A DNA stretch of 64,000 nt from contig OX439131.1 of NCBI GenBank assembly GCA_949318235.1, positions 21,875,302-21,939,301 on the forward strand, written 5' to 3'. The position numbers and the translations under genes were made by a program. The notes under the pieces were generated by a model. That model saw nothing but the letters and a program-made list of their open reading frames with translations, ran no database searches and was not told where the DNA came from. Below, piece after piece: positions 1-16,254 of the stretch (positions are counted from its first letter, which is position 1; each line of letters starts with the position of its first letter). This stretch comes from Ecdyonurus torrentis. Its lineage: Eukaryota > Arthropoda > Insecta > Ephemeroptera > Heptageniidae.

Positions 1-13
1 TATAGCCATAGCC

Positions 14-34
14 TATATATATATATATATATAT
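14..34. repeat. (TA)n, short
   Basis: An alternating TA run of about 21 bases at the left edge of the window. Confidence 0.9.
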
Positions 35-1453
35 TTTGACATCATATACTTACAGGTGAACTCAAATATTTTAAGATATTAATATCGTCGTTTTATAAAG
101 TATTAAAAAAAAATGATATACTGATATAATATTTTACTTAAAAGCTATATGGATTTTCTTCGGAGTATAATAGAAGAGTTTGAATTTTTAATAAGGGAAT
201 TCTGAAGTTGAAAAATAAAGAACAAAGAAAGATAAAAAATTCCATGTCATTATGCAGCCGCACTCTTACGGAAGCAAGGAAGCAGCAATTATGATGATGC
301 AGTTTTTTTTTTTTTTTTTTTTTTTTTTACCTTTAATGGAGTGTTTTTCCTTATTACATACATAGATAACTAGATAATAACGTTATGAGGCGTTCTGAGG
401 GCTTGACAGCCCTATTATACAGAACCTTGTTCTTAATTATAGTATATATAAATTTAACAGCGTTTTTTAAGAGTATGCATCAGGCTTAAACCACGCTCTC
501 TAAAAATGACCTTTATTATTATTATCATTATTTTTAAATATAATAGTTAATTTAATATTATATTCTAATTAATAATATAGCGGTTAACGCATTTTTTCCC
601 TCTATTTTTTTATAACTTCTAACTTTCTCTTATGTCCAAAAATAAAGTTCAATAATTCCTGTTCAATTATATATGCCATTATTTTACCGTCTCATCATGC
701 ACAAACTTTAAATTTCATGATCATTTATTCATCGATCTCATAAACTAATGATTCATAATTATAATGAGCTAAATATTCCCAAATACATTTTTGAATCTGT
801 ATGTTTTTATGATGGAAACATTATTTTTTAATTAACATAAATAACTTTAATAAATACCAAATTAATTTTTCACTTAATTAAATATTTTAATTTAACAGTA
901 TTTGAAAGCTTTATTAATTAGTGTTTTTATATAATGTTTAACATTTTAATATTTAATTATAAACTTTTATAGAATGACAATTTTGACATTTCACTTTTGG
1001 AGCTTCATGGAATAAAAAGTATTTACATTACATGTGTAAAGTAAATTGATAAATCCAGTGTTAATGTAAAAATAACACTATTGTTTTGAAATTTTAAGCC
1101 TTTGAAATTAAAAATGGTTAGAATCGTTGACATTGTATATTGTAATAATTAAGAAAGAAATTTAAGTACCATGTTTGATGTTATTTGTAACTATATTTTT
1201 ACATTAATGATCAATTATCTAATTAATTAAAATGAATAAAATTTCATCTTTCATTGTGTATAAAAAAAAATGCACATGGTTCGTAAATACAAAGTATTCC
1301 TAATGGTTTGGTTTTTAATCCTCATGCTTTTTGGAGAAAGAGAGTGAATTTTAGTATTGAAAATCTTATTTAGACAATCCAATTTTCAGAAAAGCAATGG
1401 TTTGGTACATATCCTTTGAGCCCTTGTAGCGGAAACTAGCTAGGATTAGGGTG

Positions 1454-1458
<5 letters not shown>
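35..1458. other. AT-rich unique DNA, no gene seen
   Basis: Apart from the T26 run the stretch is irregular AT-rich sequence. No open frame, splice-bounded exon, RNA gene or mobile element could be supported. Confidence 0.7.
303..328. repeat. Poly(T) 26
   Basis: An uninterrupted T run. On the minus strand it could be the A tail of an old retrocopy, but no recognisable retroelement body lies to its right. Confidence 0.95.

Positions 1459-1530
<72 letters not shown>
1459..1530. repeat. (GA)36
   Basis: A perfect 72-base GA array. Confidence 0.97.
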
Positions 1531-1535
<5 letters not shown>

Positions 1536-1720
1536 TATTTCATTTTATATAAAACAGAGAAATTTTCGTATTGGTTAAAATACAAAGACTGTTGTAATAT
1601 ATATTTATTTTATATACGTATATGAAAAAAATATATATATTAGAAAATATCTAAAACAGGAAATACATGTAACAGTAAAGGGAGAGAAATAGTATGAGGT
1701 GAAACTGGGCTATATATACA

Positions 1721-1721
<1 letters not shown>

Positions 1722-1814
<93 letters not shown>
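1722..1814. repeat. (TA)n, 93 bp
   Basis: A perfect alternating TA array, able to extrude as a cruciform. Confidence 0.97.
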
Positions 1815-1818
<4 letters not shown>

Positions 1819-1836
1819 AAGTAATTAATTGCTGCG

Positions 1837-1846
1837 GTCACGTGAC
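1837..1846. promoter_or_regulatory. GTCACGTGAC E-box palindrome
   Basis: A perfect 10-base palindrome around CACGTG. It is identical to the CLEAR consensus bound by TFEB/MITF-type bHLH-zip factors in animals. It sits between a (TA)n and an (AG)n array. Function is unproven; one short site may be chance. Confidence 0.35.
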
Positions 1847-1899
1847 ATGCCTTTATTTACCCTCGAGGTGAGAGCGTGTGTTCTGCTAACATACAGAAT

Positions 1900-1902
<3 letters not shown>

Positions 1903-1959
<57 letters not shown>
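1903..1959. repeat. (AG)28, left arm of an opposed pair
   Basis: A perfect AG array of 57 bases, facing the complementary (CT)49 array that starts 58 bases downstream. Confidence 0.97.
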
Positions 1960-1961
<2 letters not shown>

Positions 1962-2014
1962 ACTGCAACACAAATCTTCAAACCTTTTGTCTTTGCTATC
2001 CCTAGCTTTTGTTT

Positions 2015-2118
<104 letters not shown>

Positions 2119-3377
2119 AGTGCATAGCTCCAAGCCATAATGGCATAGAAATGCAGTCACTGAACTAAAGTCAATGCACTAAAACTTCATAACTCATCAA
2201 ATAATTGTTCAGATGTTATTTAATATAGTGTAATAATGCATATTATTATTATTAATGTACCCGAACAGTGTAATATAACTCCAAGCGTATGGAAATCAAT
2301 AGTTATACCAACCATACATTTCAATTGTGTACTGTGGGGTATGTATACTATATATATATATATGAAAAGTTATTTAAAACATTATTTAATACTTTCAAAA
2401 CCACTTTATAGAAAAAAATGAAGGTTATTAAAAATATATTAAAAAGCCTGTTTAAATTTAAAAGTTATATAAATATATAGTGACATTTTTACTAAGCTTT
2501 TGAAAGCTAGGAAAATATTATTTTTGCCTGTTATGGATAACTTTTTTTACACAAGAATTAAAAAAAAAGTGCCCTTATTTAAATTTTTTTTAAACTACTC
2601 AAATGAAATTGTTCTGTTAATATTGTATATAGAAGGAAATATAGTATCACTTTTACTTATTTTTAATTGCAATAAACAAAATTGAAATAATATCGACTTT
2701 TCTATTCGTCCAAACATTAGTTTATTCTGTATTTAACATTATTATTATTATTTTTTTTTTCTTCATTAATAAAAGTTCCTTTTGTAATATGCTTATACTT
2801 TTGCAAGTTATTGTACATTTAATTATTCTTTTATATGCCGTTGACTGTACTGGATTATAATTACTAAATAAACGTAGAAATGAACGTTACATACATATAA
2901 TATAGAATGAGAAAGAGAGAGAGAGAATAGTAAATGTTGAGCGCTTACATCAACATAGTAACATAAACACAATTACACTATTTTGTCCTATAAGTATTAT
3001 GATCTGCTTTACTATTTAACACCTTTGTATACAACATCTAAATCCTCCCTAGATCTCTCTCTCTCCCACATTTTGATCCCACAGTATTAATCCAACATTG
3101 TCAAATTTTACAAATAAACATCAATATGCATTCACAATTTTAGTCATGTAATCAACAGTTAATTCTTATGTTTGCATATTTCTTTTTTTACATCAATTTG
3201 AGATATTATTATTTTTTTAATAAAAAAACACGTAATATATTATAATTTGTATTTTTATGAGCTTACTAATAGTAATATAATGATATTGTTTATATGATAG
3301 AGATATATAATTATGATTACAAAATTAAAATATATATATTTACGATTCTTAATTTAGATATACGTTTAAAAATATAT

Positions 3378-3380
<3 letters not shown>

Positions 3381-3410
<30 letters not shown>
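3381..3410. repeat. (CT)15
   Basis: A perfect 30-base CT array. Confidence 0.95.
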
Positions 3411-3415
<5 letters not shown>

Positions 3416-3707
3416 TAATGAAGGTGAAATTGTGTTTATTTTACAGCAAGCATGTTTACTCTCGGAGAAGTGACCTAGAAAATCAAACTTTTTTTGCTCT
3501 TTAATTACTTTTCTCTCGCCCTCTCCGACAAGCTTATTGACTCATTCCGATTTTTTTTTTCATAAGGCCACTATTTTGGCATCAAAAAGATATTTGCGTT
3601 TTGCTACTTTTCCTTTCAATGCAACTATTCTTTATTTAGAATGTTCCTACAAGAAAAAAGCACTCTATTATGATCAACTACTAATTATTGCTAAACCTCA
3701 AATAGCT

Positions 3708-3729
3708 AAAAAAAAAAAAAAAAAAAAAA
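3708..3729. repeat. Poly(A) 22
   Basis: An uninterrupted A run. Confidence 0.95.
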
Positions 3730-4181
3730 TACACATAATTAAAGCGTCATACATTTATGCAAATAAACATATTTTAGTTTTTTAATCAATATAAATTAAA
3801 ATAATTAAAATAAATTGCAGAAACGCTATTTTGGTTTATCAGGAAATATATTAATCTTGATTAATATATATATACGTATCAATATTTATTTTAGTTCTGA
3901 GTTAGAAAATTAAAATTGTATTCATAATAACAAATTACATTTAAAAAAAATCTAATTGTAAGTTTTACTACTGAATGAGTTAATAAAAATGTTATTTTAA
4001 AGGTTATAGGAACTTGTTAATTAAACTTAAATTTTTAACTGTAACTACAAAAAAATAATAATAAAACCGAATATAATCAATGTTCACAACTTTTAAAAAA
4101 TTAACCGTTAAAATTTAAGTTTGAATTAATGCAATAAAAAAATCTTTAATTTACTTTAATTTCCAATAGTCTGAAAAGTGT

Positions 4182-4186
<5 letters not shown>

Positions 4187-4275
<89 letters not shown>

Positions 4276-4297
4276 TGTCTCTCTCTCTCTCTCTCTT
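4187..4297. repeat. (TC)n, interrupted
   Basis: About 111 bases of TC with one TTC interruption and two CTGT variants, the picture of an ageing array. Confidence 0.95.
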
Positions 4298-4991
4298 CTT
4301 ATGTCGTTTAGTCTTTTCAAAAGCCGAAAACAGATAAAACTCGAAATATTTAAACGATTCGTAAAGCGATCAAACGTTTGTGAGCCAAACGCAATGATGT
4401 AAACCTTCGGCCTTCGATCAGTCAGTGTTAACTCTTTTATGATAATAATGTTATTAGTTTAATGATATTTCATCAAAAAAGGAAATTAAAAAAATTAACA
4501 TATTTTTAAGTATAAATGCAACTGCTTATGTTTTTTGTTTCGATAATATACTTGCAAAATATTCTTAATAGCCAGATTAATATGTATAACAAAAAGCAAC
4601 AAATTATGAAGAAAAAAAAAAAAGGTATAAATTCATAAATTGTAATGCAATAAAACTCTTATTGTTAGTATTTATACTAAAAGAATACAAAGTATTATGA
4701 ATGATGATATCCATGCAAGAGAATCAATTTAATTAACAAAAGGAATTAAGTTAAAAAAAATTTGCGTCTACTTTTTTTCCCTTTTCTTTTCCAAAAATTA
4801 AATAAACTATAAACTCTTCTTATATACGTAATATAAATATTCATAGTAAAGTGTGGCATATCATCACGATAGAGATATTAGATAACAATAAAGGCTATAA
4901 TATTTGAGCATTCAAATTTTCGCTTTTTCAGCTTCTTTTGTTAGATAAGAAGAGTGAGATGACTAGAAAGGTTTTCAAGAGGGCGGAAGAA

Positions 4992-4993
<2 letters not shown>

Positions 4994-5079
<86 letters not shown>
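4994..5079. repeat. (TC)43
   Basis: A perfect TC array of 86 bases. Confidence 0.97.
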
Positions 5080-5083
<4 letters not shown>

Positions 5084-6181
5084 GCGGCGTCACAAACACA
5101 CCTTACCTTTTGGTTACATCACACGGATGTAATAGAGGAAACACAGTAAAATCTCCCTCTTGAAAATAAAATAAGAAAAAAATATGTTTCACTTACAGAT
5201 GCTATCAAAATGACCATTTAATTTGATCGGTCGTTATATTGATGAATAATCATTATCATAGCTCTCCTATTCATTTTTTTTAACCCTACATATTCGCACT
5301 GACAAAAGAGCCAATAACGTCTTTTGTTGTGCATTGTGTGAAAAGATTATGAGGGGTGTCTGCTTTTGACAGAATAAAAATATCATGGTTTGAATTCAAT
5401 ATAAATAAGAGAGCAGTTCCCAATTAAGATATTATCAAAATATTATAAATGGAAAGAAAAAAAAATAAAACTAACAGACTTGATTTTATTAATGTTTAAA
5501 ATGATATATTTGATATCATAAAATTTACTAATAAATTTCTTTCAAAAGTTAAAATATAAATATAAAAAATAAGCATTTTTGTTAATCGAATGCTATTTTT
5601 TATATTACGTCTCATAAATATGTTTTATTTCTTTATTTTAAAAAAAATGATGGCAGTTAAGCTTTAATTTGTTACTGTCTTTAATATTTTAAGCATTTAA
5701 TAACATATTATTCTTCAGATATAATATTTCTGTTTGATTTCAACCCAATACATACTTTTACAGAATCTAATATTTCAACAATTCCTATCTTTACTGAGTA
5801 TATTTTTTTCAATATATTTTATAAAGTAAATTTGATACTAAAAATAATAGTGAGTTACATTAATAATAATGTAATAACAAGACTTCTTCCTTGAAAAAAA
5901 ATGACCTCAAAACTCCCAAATCTTAGTCAAAGTACGTGAAAACTAAGATTGTGGTTTATCTTAAAATATGCCTTTTTTTAGTGGTAATGTTTATTTAGTA
6001 TTGATTGAGACTCGACGGTTTTAGTGAATATTATAATAATAATGATAGTTTTTGTGATGACATTAAACAACATTATTATATTAAAAATAGAACATTTTTG
6101 ATGTCCCAACAAGAGTTACGAGGTTCTAAAAAGTTATAAGCTAAATATTTTTCCCTCATAAGCTCAAATGTATGGGATATA

Positions 6182-6188
<7 letters not shown>
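5080..6188. other. AT-rich unique DNA, no gene seen
   Basis: No long repeat, open frame or mobile element was found. Confidence 0.65.
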
Positions 6189-6276
<88 letters not shown>

Positions 6277-6279
6277 CTC

Positions 6280-6311
<32 letters not shown>

Positions 6312-6324
6312 TTTTTTTTTTTTT
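6189..6324. repeat. Compound (AT)n-(TC)11-T22
   Basis: (AT)n at 6189-6274, a short CCTCC link, (TC)11 at 6281-6302 and T22 at 6303-6324. Three different simple repeats are stacked head to tail. Confidence 0.95.
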
Positions 6325-6476
6325 CAGATGATGTAATTAAATTTCAATAAGATAGTTCATGTAATATTTATTTACCATCGACTGATATTATTACATTACC
6401 CCCACTCTGAATGCAGAGTGCACTGTGGTGAACTGAAGTCGCAAATAATTACCGACAGCAAACATGTGTGAGAGAG

Positions 6477-6602
<126 letters not shown>

Positions 6603-7157
6603 AAGAGTGAGAATTGAAATTAAATGATGAACAACCACACATGCAAACACGACACTCGAATTTAATTAATTTGGAAACAATCAAATACCATATATGTCCC
6701 TTCATGCGTAACATTCACATTTTATATAATTATCAACAATTATGAAACATTACACTACAAAGTTGAAATTGTTGAAGTACGCTTTTATATTTAGATAATT
6801 TTAAACCTACACATTATAATTATGTAACATATTAAAGTTTTATATTATGATTAATGTATGTATTGTATACGTAACAAATCTTGTAAAATTACAAATAAAT
6901 TCATAAAAATATTATTGATATAGTAAAATTTTAGATATGTATTGCATACAAATAAAAATATACAAAGTATAGAGCTATATAATTTATTGTATCAGTGATG
7001 TATCAATTATTTGTTTGTTTTCTATTTTTGCATAGAAAAAACATTAATGTTTTTTTAGTCTGGCATTTAATTATTTAAATTACATGTAAAATTAATTATA
7101 AAACCACAAACAATTCAAAACTATTTAATAAATAAATAATATAATGTTATATACTAA

Positions 7158-7191
7158 ACACACACACACACACACACATTATATATATATA

Positions 7192-7249
<58 letters not shown>
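7158..7249. repeat. Compound (CA)10-(TA)n
   Basis: (CA)10 at 7159-7178 runs directly into TA repeats with one TTT interruption near 7195. Confidence 0.95.
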
Positions 7250-7250
<1 letters not shown>

Positions 7251-7539
7251 ATACACACACATTATATAAGTTTAAATATCTTTCACTGAGCATAAATAAA
7301 TATGAGATTGTTCTCATTCAAACATAAAAAAGAACACAGTGCATAAAAAAAAACAATAATGTAACAATAAAAAAAAACGCAATTACATTTCATTAAAATC
7401 TGACCCTTTGACATTATATTAATAACATACAAATGATAATTAGTTGTAGGTAGTATATTTCATAATACAAAGCTGTAATTAATTTAATGTATATAATTAT
7501 TTCAATATCTATCCACATGTTACTATCAAACAATTTTGT

Positions 7540-7548
<9 letters not shown>

Positions 7549-7628
<80 letters not shown>

Positions 7629-7662
7629 GCATGTATATATATATATGTGTGTGTGTGTGTGT
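7549..7662. repeat. Compound (AT)n-(TG)8
   Basis: (AT)n at 7549-7625, an ATGCATGT junction, more AT, then (TG)8 at about 7646-7662. Confidence 0.95.
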
Positions 7663-8647
7663 TCATATATATAATTATATAATATGCAATGATACGCCAA
7701 TTGCACTGCCTTAGGGACGAAATGCATTCTACCTGCAGAAATTGCATTGATGATATACCTCTCATGTATTTTCATGCATCAAGCCACACATGTGTCTATT
7801 TCTAAGCCTACAGAACCATTTGACACCCATATAAAACTAGCCTATAGACAAATGAGCAATTAATGATATCAAGACTATATTAGTAATAAAATATTTACCA
7901 TCAATTTACATTAATCTAATGAAGAATAATATAATAATATAGCTTTACGTTTATTGGTTTTTGTTTATCTCTCAAAGCAACCTTGCTAATATAGTCAATA
8001 TTTGATGAAAAATTATGAAATAACAAAGTTATTCAATGTATATTAGTCTCTAGGACGTCAAAATAAATCAATTAAAATATCACTATAAAAAACTTACTTT
8101 ATAAAATGGCATCCAAAAAGTAAGAATTTAATCAGAAAATGATTCAAATTTTGATAAATTACTAACACTTATGTTAATATATTCCTTACAAAAAAAAATT
8201 GACTATTTTATATAAAATAGACTTGGACAAGGCTAATATCGATATACCATATGCTCGACTCTCATATATATGTACATGAGAAGTGAAGTGAAGAAGAAAA
8301 AAAAATTGTTTGACACCCTCAAATATTGTCTAGGCTATTGTCTAGTCAATGCAAGCCTCTTTGTATTCGCAATAACGAGGGCGTTCTATCAAACGTCAAC
8401 ACCGCATGTGCTTATACCCACCACAAAAAAAAAAAAGAAAAAAAAATGACAAGACTCTCAATTAGGGAGCCTGGGAAAATAAATATACTTCATAGCTTGT
8501 GTTTTTCTATACTCTTTATATTATGGAAAATATTAAAGACTTTATTGTATAACCTTGTTTAATATGTATCATAATATATGTCAACATTAATTTATTTTTG
8601 TTTTGAGTGATGTGGGATATAAAATGTTCGTAATTTTAAAGTTACCT

Positions 8648-9213
<566 letters not shown>

Positions 9214-9708
9214 TAGGTACAGTCGATTTCATACAAAATTGAATTCTATTTGCAAATAACATGTATTTAAATGGAGTTTTGCGTCAACTGAAATCTCCAT
9301 TGATAGCATTGTATGGCCATAAGCTCATAGATTTTTTTATTAAAAAAGAAAAAATTCTGTACATATGAATACTGTAGGTAATGCAGTAATGACTAATAAA
9401 ATCACTGAATATAAAAGTTGCAATATACCAGAATTATTGTTATATAATATATATTATTGTTATTATATTATTCTTAAATCTTTCAATTATATACCCATTA
9501 TCTTAAAATATAAAAGTATACATTTATAAAATAAACGTAAACAAAAATTTCAAAGAAAGAAATGTTTTATTTAGTGTTAAATTTGAATGTCAATTTAAAA
9601 GGTAAAAAAACAAACTAATATGATAAAATAAATGTTTATAAATTTTTCAATATTTCACTATATATTTTGTACTGAATGATTAAATTTTTGGCAAGGCAGC
9701 AAAAATTT

Positions 9709-11170
<1,462 letters not shown>

Positions 11171-11243
<73 letters not shown>
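11171..11243. repeat. (TC)36
   Basis: A perfect array of about 72 bases. Confidence 0.97.
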
Positions 11244-11245
<2 letters not shown>

Positions 11246-11846
11246 CTGTCTATTGATAAACACTCCATCAGTCACAGTGACATACAATCAAACTGAGAGA
11301 AAAACGCAGTTGAATGCAGTAGCATCGCAAAATCATCTTTAAATTCACATTAAATGAAAATAAATTATATCTCTGGTTCGTTATACACTGAAAAAAAATT
11401 ATTCTTAAAATTCAAATATAACTTCTTTTTTTTTGTACCTCGAACGGTAAAAATAATTAAACACACACAGAAAGTAGAGACTGAAGAATAAACTATGGTG
11501 GTTTAACCATACTTTAAAACCACTTTTCATCACTGAAAAATAAATCTCTTCTGCATGTACAGTGAACTTCCAACAACAAAATAATCATGTGATAGCAGCA
11601 CAGTTCTCTTGGTTGTATGTATATTGTAATTTGTTACTTTTTTTTTTTCGTGTACGGTAATAAAAAGTTAAACATATAAAAAGATGAAACTTACAATACC
11701 TGATATTGACTTATACACTTTAAAATACAAGTATTTATAACCTCTATACTAACAGTCTATATTGGAAAGAGAATTAAATATATAATATACAATTCTCTCA
11801 CCAACTTCATCTCTTATTTGAATAATATATATAATAATATTTGTAA

Positions 11847-11849
<3 letters not shown>

Positions 11850-11931
<82 letters not shown>

Positions 11932-11960
11932 TATCATTAATTTAATACAGTTTCAGATAA

Positions 11961-12016
<56 letters not shown>
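11850..12016. repeat. Two (AT)n arrays ending in (CA)n
   Basis: (AT)38 at 11850-11925 and a second AT/TA array at about 11967-12007 ending in CACACACA. They are separated by about 40 bases of unique sequence. Confidence 0.95.
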
Positions 12017-12094
12017 AAATTTATTGTGAAGTGATTTATCTAAGGATAGTTTTTGTTGCATAATCAAGCAATTACTCTGTACACGTGCAATTAG

Positions 12095-12138
12095 ACTCTC
12101 TCTCTCTCTCTCTCTCTTTCTCTTTCTCTTTCTCTCTC
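12095..12138. repeat. (TC)n with TTTC units
   Basis: A CT array that degrades into TTTCTC units at its 3' side. Confidence 0.92.
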
Positions 12139-13361
12139 GCCTCGCGTGGACTCTACTAATGAGACGTCACAAATAATTATCAAACTACTTCTCTACGCTA
12201 ATTTCTACAACTTTTTGTTACTTTATTTAGCAAGAATAATTACAAAGCAAGCAGACCAGATTTAATTTAATACAAAACAAACTATAATATTTTGTATTTG
12301 TATAAGTTAAAATTGTATATTTATCTAAAATTTAAATATTGTATATTAGTATATAAAATTAAAATTTAGTATTGTATACCAACCACTTTCTATAAGCTAG
12401 AGCAATTTAAAAAAAAATATATATGATAATACATTGATTTTTATATTATAGTGTTATTTACAAAATAACTTTTGGGAATTGCTGTAAAAATATAAACATG
12501 AAATTGAGAGTTATTAACTTTTCTGTAATTATCAAATCAAACCCAATTCTCATGCTCAATTTTCATTATTGAAATAGTTTCATAAATTGAACATATTTTT
12601 CTCTTGATGAAGTTCTTAAATTATGTAAACTTACTATTAATGTAACCTCCAAAATTTGTACAATTTATCAAACTCACAAAACTTTGATTACATGATTTTA
12701 ATTTTATTAAAATTACATGATAAATTTTCAAATGACATGCTTTATATTATTAACTGTATTAACAGATATAATATGGTCTATGATGAGATAATGTAGACAT
12801 TATAATTATATTTTTAAAACATTTCATGTAATTACTTTAGGCATGATAATAAAATAAACAATTACAATGATTGTGTTAAATGCTGTTATAATTTTTATGT
12901 TGGCAATTTTTTAATTATTAATTTGATAATTTTTTTTTGGACCAATAAACATATCTCTCTCTCTCTCTTTCTCTCAAAAATTAGATTTACAATTGAAAAT
13001 CATAAAAAAAGCATATTTTTTTTTGTGTGGTATATAGTCAATCACGTGATGTTTAATCACAAATTTTACGAGTCGAATTACAAGCTCGGGTAATAAAGTC
13101 ATGACCTATATTTTTGTCCTCTTATTGCGTTTACTATTATATAGCTTTATATATATACTGACTTGACTTTAAAGAGTTCTTGTAATTTATTTTTAATGTC
13201 GAACATCAAAAATTAATTGCGAAAATAAAATTTTTGTTACTTGCAGTAGATAAAACATGTCATTATATTTGATATCTATATTGTATAAGTTTATAACGTT
13301 AAAATAATATACAAGAATTTTTCTTTTTCTTTATTGCAATGAAAAAAAAAATCTTACATTT

Positions 13362-13367
13362 TATATA

Positions 13368-13409
<42 letters not shown>
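13362..13409. repeat. (TA)n with a TGTGTG interruption
   Basis: An AT array of about 48 bases broken by TGTGTG at 13372-13377. Confidence 0.92.
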
Positions 13410-13415
<6 letters not shown>

Positions 13416-13751
13416 ACAGATAAAAAGTTATTTTAAATTCATGTAACTGATAACTCATTGTGAATTTAAAAGTCTTTAAAATATTTTTATATTTCAGTAC
13501 AAAATAATACTTACATATATGTATAATAATAGACACAATAATATAAATATATATATATAATATAATAATCATACTAAAAAAAATCCATCCTTATTTTTCA
13601 AAGAAAAATTGAAAAAACTCAGCTTAGTGGCTACAGTGTATGGTATGGTAATAATACTTTAAACTACATTATAGTTCCTTAATCATAGAGTAATGAGTGT
13701 TAAAATTATCGAATAAATAAAATGAAGCATTAAGTAAATCATTTGAATAAC

Positions 13752-13775
13752 TTTTTTTTTTTTTTTTTTTTTTTT
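13752..13775. repeat. Poly(T) 24
   Basis: An uninterrupted T run. Confidence 0.95.
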
Positions 13776-15230
13776 GCTAATTACACCAAAATGTATAATA
13801 TACTTTTATACTTCAAAATATACATACAGTTAGAAATTTGGTTATCACATGCATGAATTTATTTTAGAGTCATTTATCATTTACATATTCAAAAAATTTA
13901 AAATATTATACTCTAATATATTTATTATACTTTAAATAACTAATGCTATAATATTAATCTTATATAAATAATGTAAAAAAATAAAATAAACATATAATAA
14001 AATGTTAATTATGTTATTAGGTATTTTAATATACTCTAATGCAATACATCATGAGATATTTGAGCTATAGCACGCAAACTATTAAGAATTTCTTGTATAC
14101 TCTTTTTTATTTAATACGCTAGGAAAAAATAAATAGTATAATATATAAAATATACGGGGAAAAAATGAACATGCGAAAAGATAGAACACAAAGGATGCTT
14201 TTAGCATATTGCTATAGTGAAGTAGGGCGTATAGTATAACTATAAAGAAGTAGAACGGCGACTATTAACAAAAGAAACAAAAATAATTGTTGTTGTCCAT
14301 AGATATTAAGATCAATCAAAGAAAAATAAAGTATACTCGCTCTTCAGTCTTATTTTTATATTACAGTACTTTTTTGTTTATAATATCATTTTATTATTGT
14401 TATTATTATATCTTTATTTTATATTTAATTTCAAATAGTTTTAAGAACAATTTTGTTTATTGGAAAAAAAATTTGCTGGAGGCAAGAAAGAATGTACTAT
14501 AATAGAAAGTTTTTTTTAAATCTTTTTAATTGTAAAAATTGTAGACAAAAAATTAATATGGTCTATTTTCAACATCATAATACTATCAAGTAAGATGATG
14601 GCTAAATTTAACAAACCACAGTTTAAAAAAAAATGTATAAAAAAACCAAAGCCAATTAAATGAAACTAAATTTTTGAGACGTAACATAAATTCTGTTAGT
14701 TTCAACATAACATAATGTTAACTTGGAAGACATAATATTTGAACATATTTTTACATACTCATACGAAATGATAGGTCAATATTATAGTTTAGATGAAGTT
14801 AGCATGATGTGAAGCGAGTGTAAATGAAAACATGACAATGCACAATGTAGCTCATCAATCACCACATGCAATGTGAATCATGTGACCGCTGTACGTCATG
14901 TATCATTTCACTATCAGTGTCATCTCTCTCTCTAATACATACATTGACACCACATACAGATTGCCTAGGACTATACCACTCAATGAACTTAGACTTCTAG
15001 ATTAAATGATGCACAAAAACATGGGTCAAAAACTAACGGATGTTACAAGCAAAAGAAGAAAAAAATACTAAAAATAAATAATGAGATTTACTAAAAGCGA
15101 TGTAATGGAAAATGAGATTTATGAACATATTTTCAGTACATTGCAACTTTTTATATGACACTCCTTTTTTTTTTTCTTTTTTTTTTTTAATATATATAAC
15201 TCCAACTTCAACTTTTTTAATTTTATTTTA

Positions 15231-15254
15231 TTTTTTTTTTTTTTTTTTTTTTTT
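15231..15254. repeat. Poly(T) 24
   Basis: A T run about 40 bases downstream of another, interrupted T tract (15164-15189). Confidence 0.95.
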
Positions 15255-15428
15255 GCATTTAAGGAATAGTCAATAGACCAGAAGAAAACATAAGCATTTA
15301 TATCACAAAACACTTGATGGGACTTAAATAACTTTAGTTTGTCTCAAAACCCAACTGTAGCTCCGTAGCAGTGATCAGAAAAATTTCAATTTATGCAACC
15401 CGCACAACATTTTTGACTAATTTTTGCG

Positions 15429-15448
15429 TGTTTCTGACGTCAGAAACA
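15429..15448. promoter_or_regulatory. Perfect 20-base palindrome centred on TGACGTCA
   Basis: Each half is TGTTTCTGAC read 5'->3' on its own strand. The centre (15435-15442) is the full cAMP-response element recognised by CREB/ATF bZIP dimers. The palindrome is the clearest short symmetrical site in the window. A regulatory role is inferred; it could instead be a recombination relic. Confidence 0.45.
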
Positions 15449-16228
15449 TGAATAGACACGCAAATTTGCTAACTTTACAGTATGTTTATGCTCTCTTGTG
15501 GAGCTACATTAACATTCTGGTGAAGATTCCATTTCGTGTTTATTCATTAAAAAGCACATGTTATTTTATGTGGTGTATGGCTTTAAAACACACCATAAAA
15601 AAATCCTATATTTTTTCAAAGTTTAGTGAAACATGAAATTTACTGCATAAAAACAGTACATTATTATTCATTTTGATATTTTGTTTAAATTCTTTCAAAA
15701 AAGAAATAATAATTGTTGTTTCAAAGTTAACATAAACAGTTGATTTTGCCAGTCAATGCAAATCCAATGGACATATTTCAAAACAAAACTTTAACATTGC
15801 TAAACCTGCTTATTATGCTACTTTGTTAAAGCACTGTTTTGCCCCTAAATTAATAAAATTAAATTAAAATATGAAAAATTACATAAAATTATCCCAAATA
15901 AATTACAGAGCAGCAGAAAGATTAAATTAGCTAAAATTTAGTATATATAGAAAATTATAGGAAAAACCCCTTGGAACTTAATATAATTTTTTTCTTTTAT
16001 TTTTGTTATAAATATATGAGGGTAAGAATCCAGTTATATTTCATTTAATACTGTATAATAAAGATATAGTACGACTCCTCTTACAAATTATTATAAGAGA
16101 GTTGACCAATTTAGTAAACATGGTTTTTCATTTAAACTACGTCATATTTGAATTATAATTACATTTTATGCAGATGGAGAGGAGAGAGGGAGAAAGATAA
16201 TATCCTGGCGATTAGGCGGGCAGCACGA

Positions 16229-16254
16229 TCTCTCTCTCTCTCTCTCTCTCTCTC
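16229..16254. repeat. (TC)13
   Basis: A short perfect array, just downstream of a GC-richer patch. Confidence 0.95.

Larger units (their letters stand above)
12140..16228. other. AT-rich non-coding DNA
   Basis: It holds a TA/TG tract at 13362-13409, T24 at 13752-13775, two T runs at about 15164-15189 and 15231-15254, an ATCACGTGAT palindrome at 13041-13050 and the perfect 20-base palindrome at 15429-15448. No coding exon was recognised. Confidence 0.65.
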
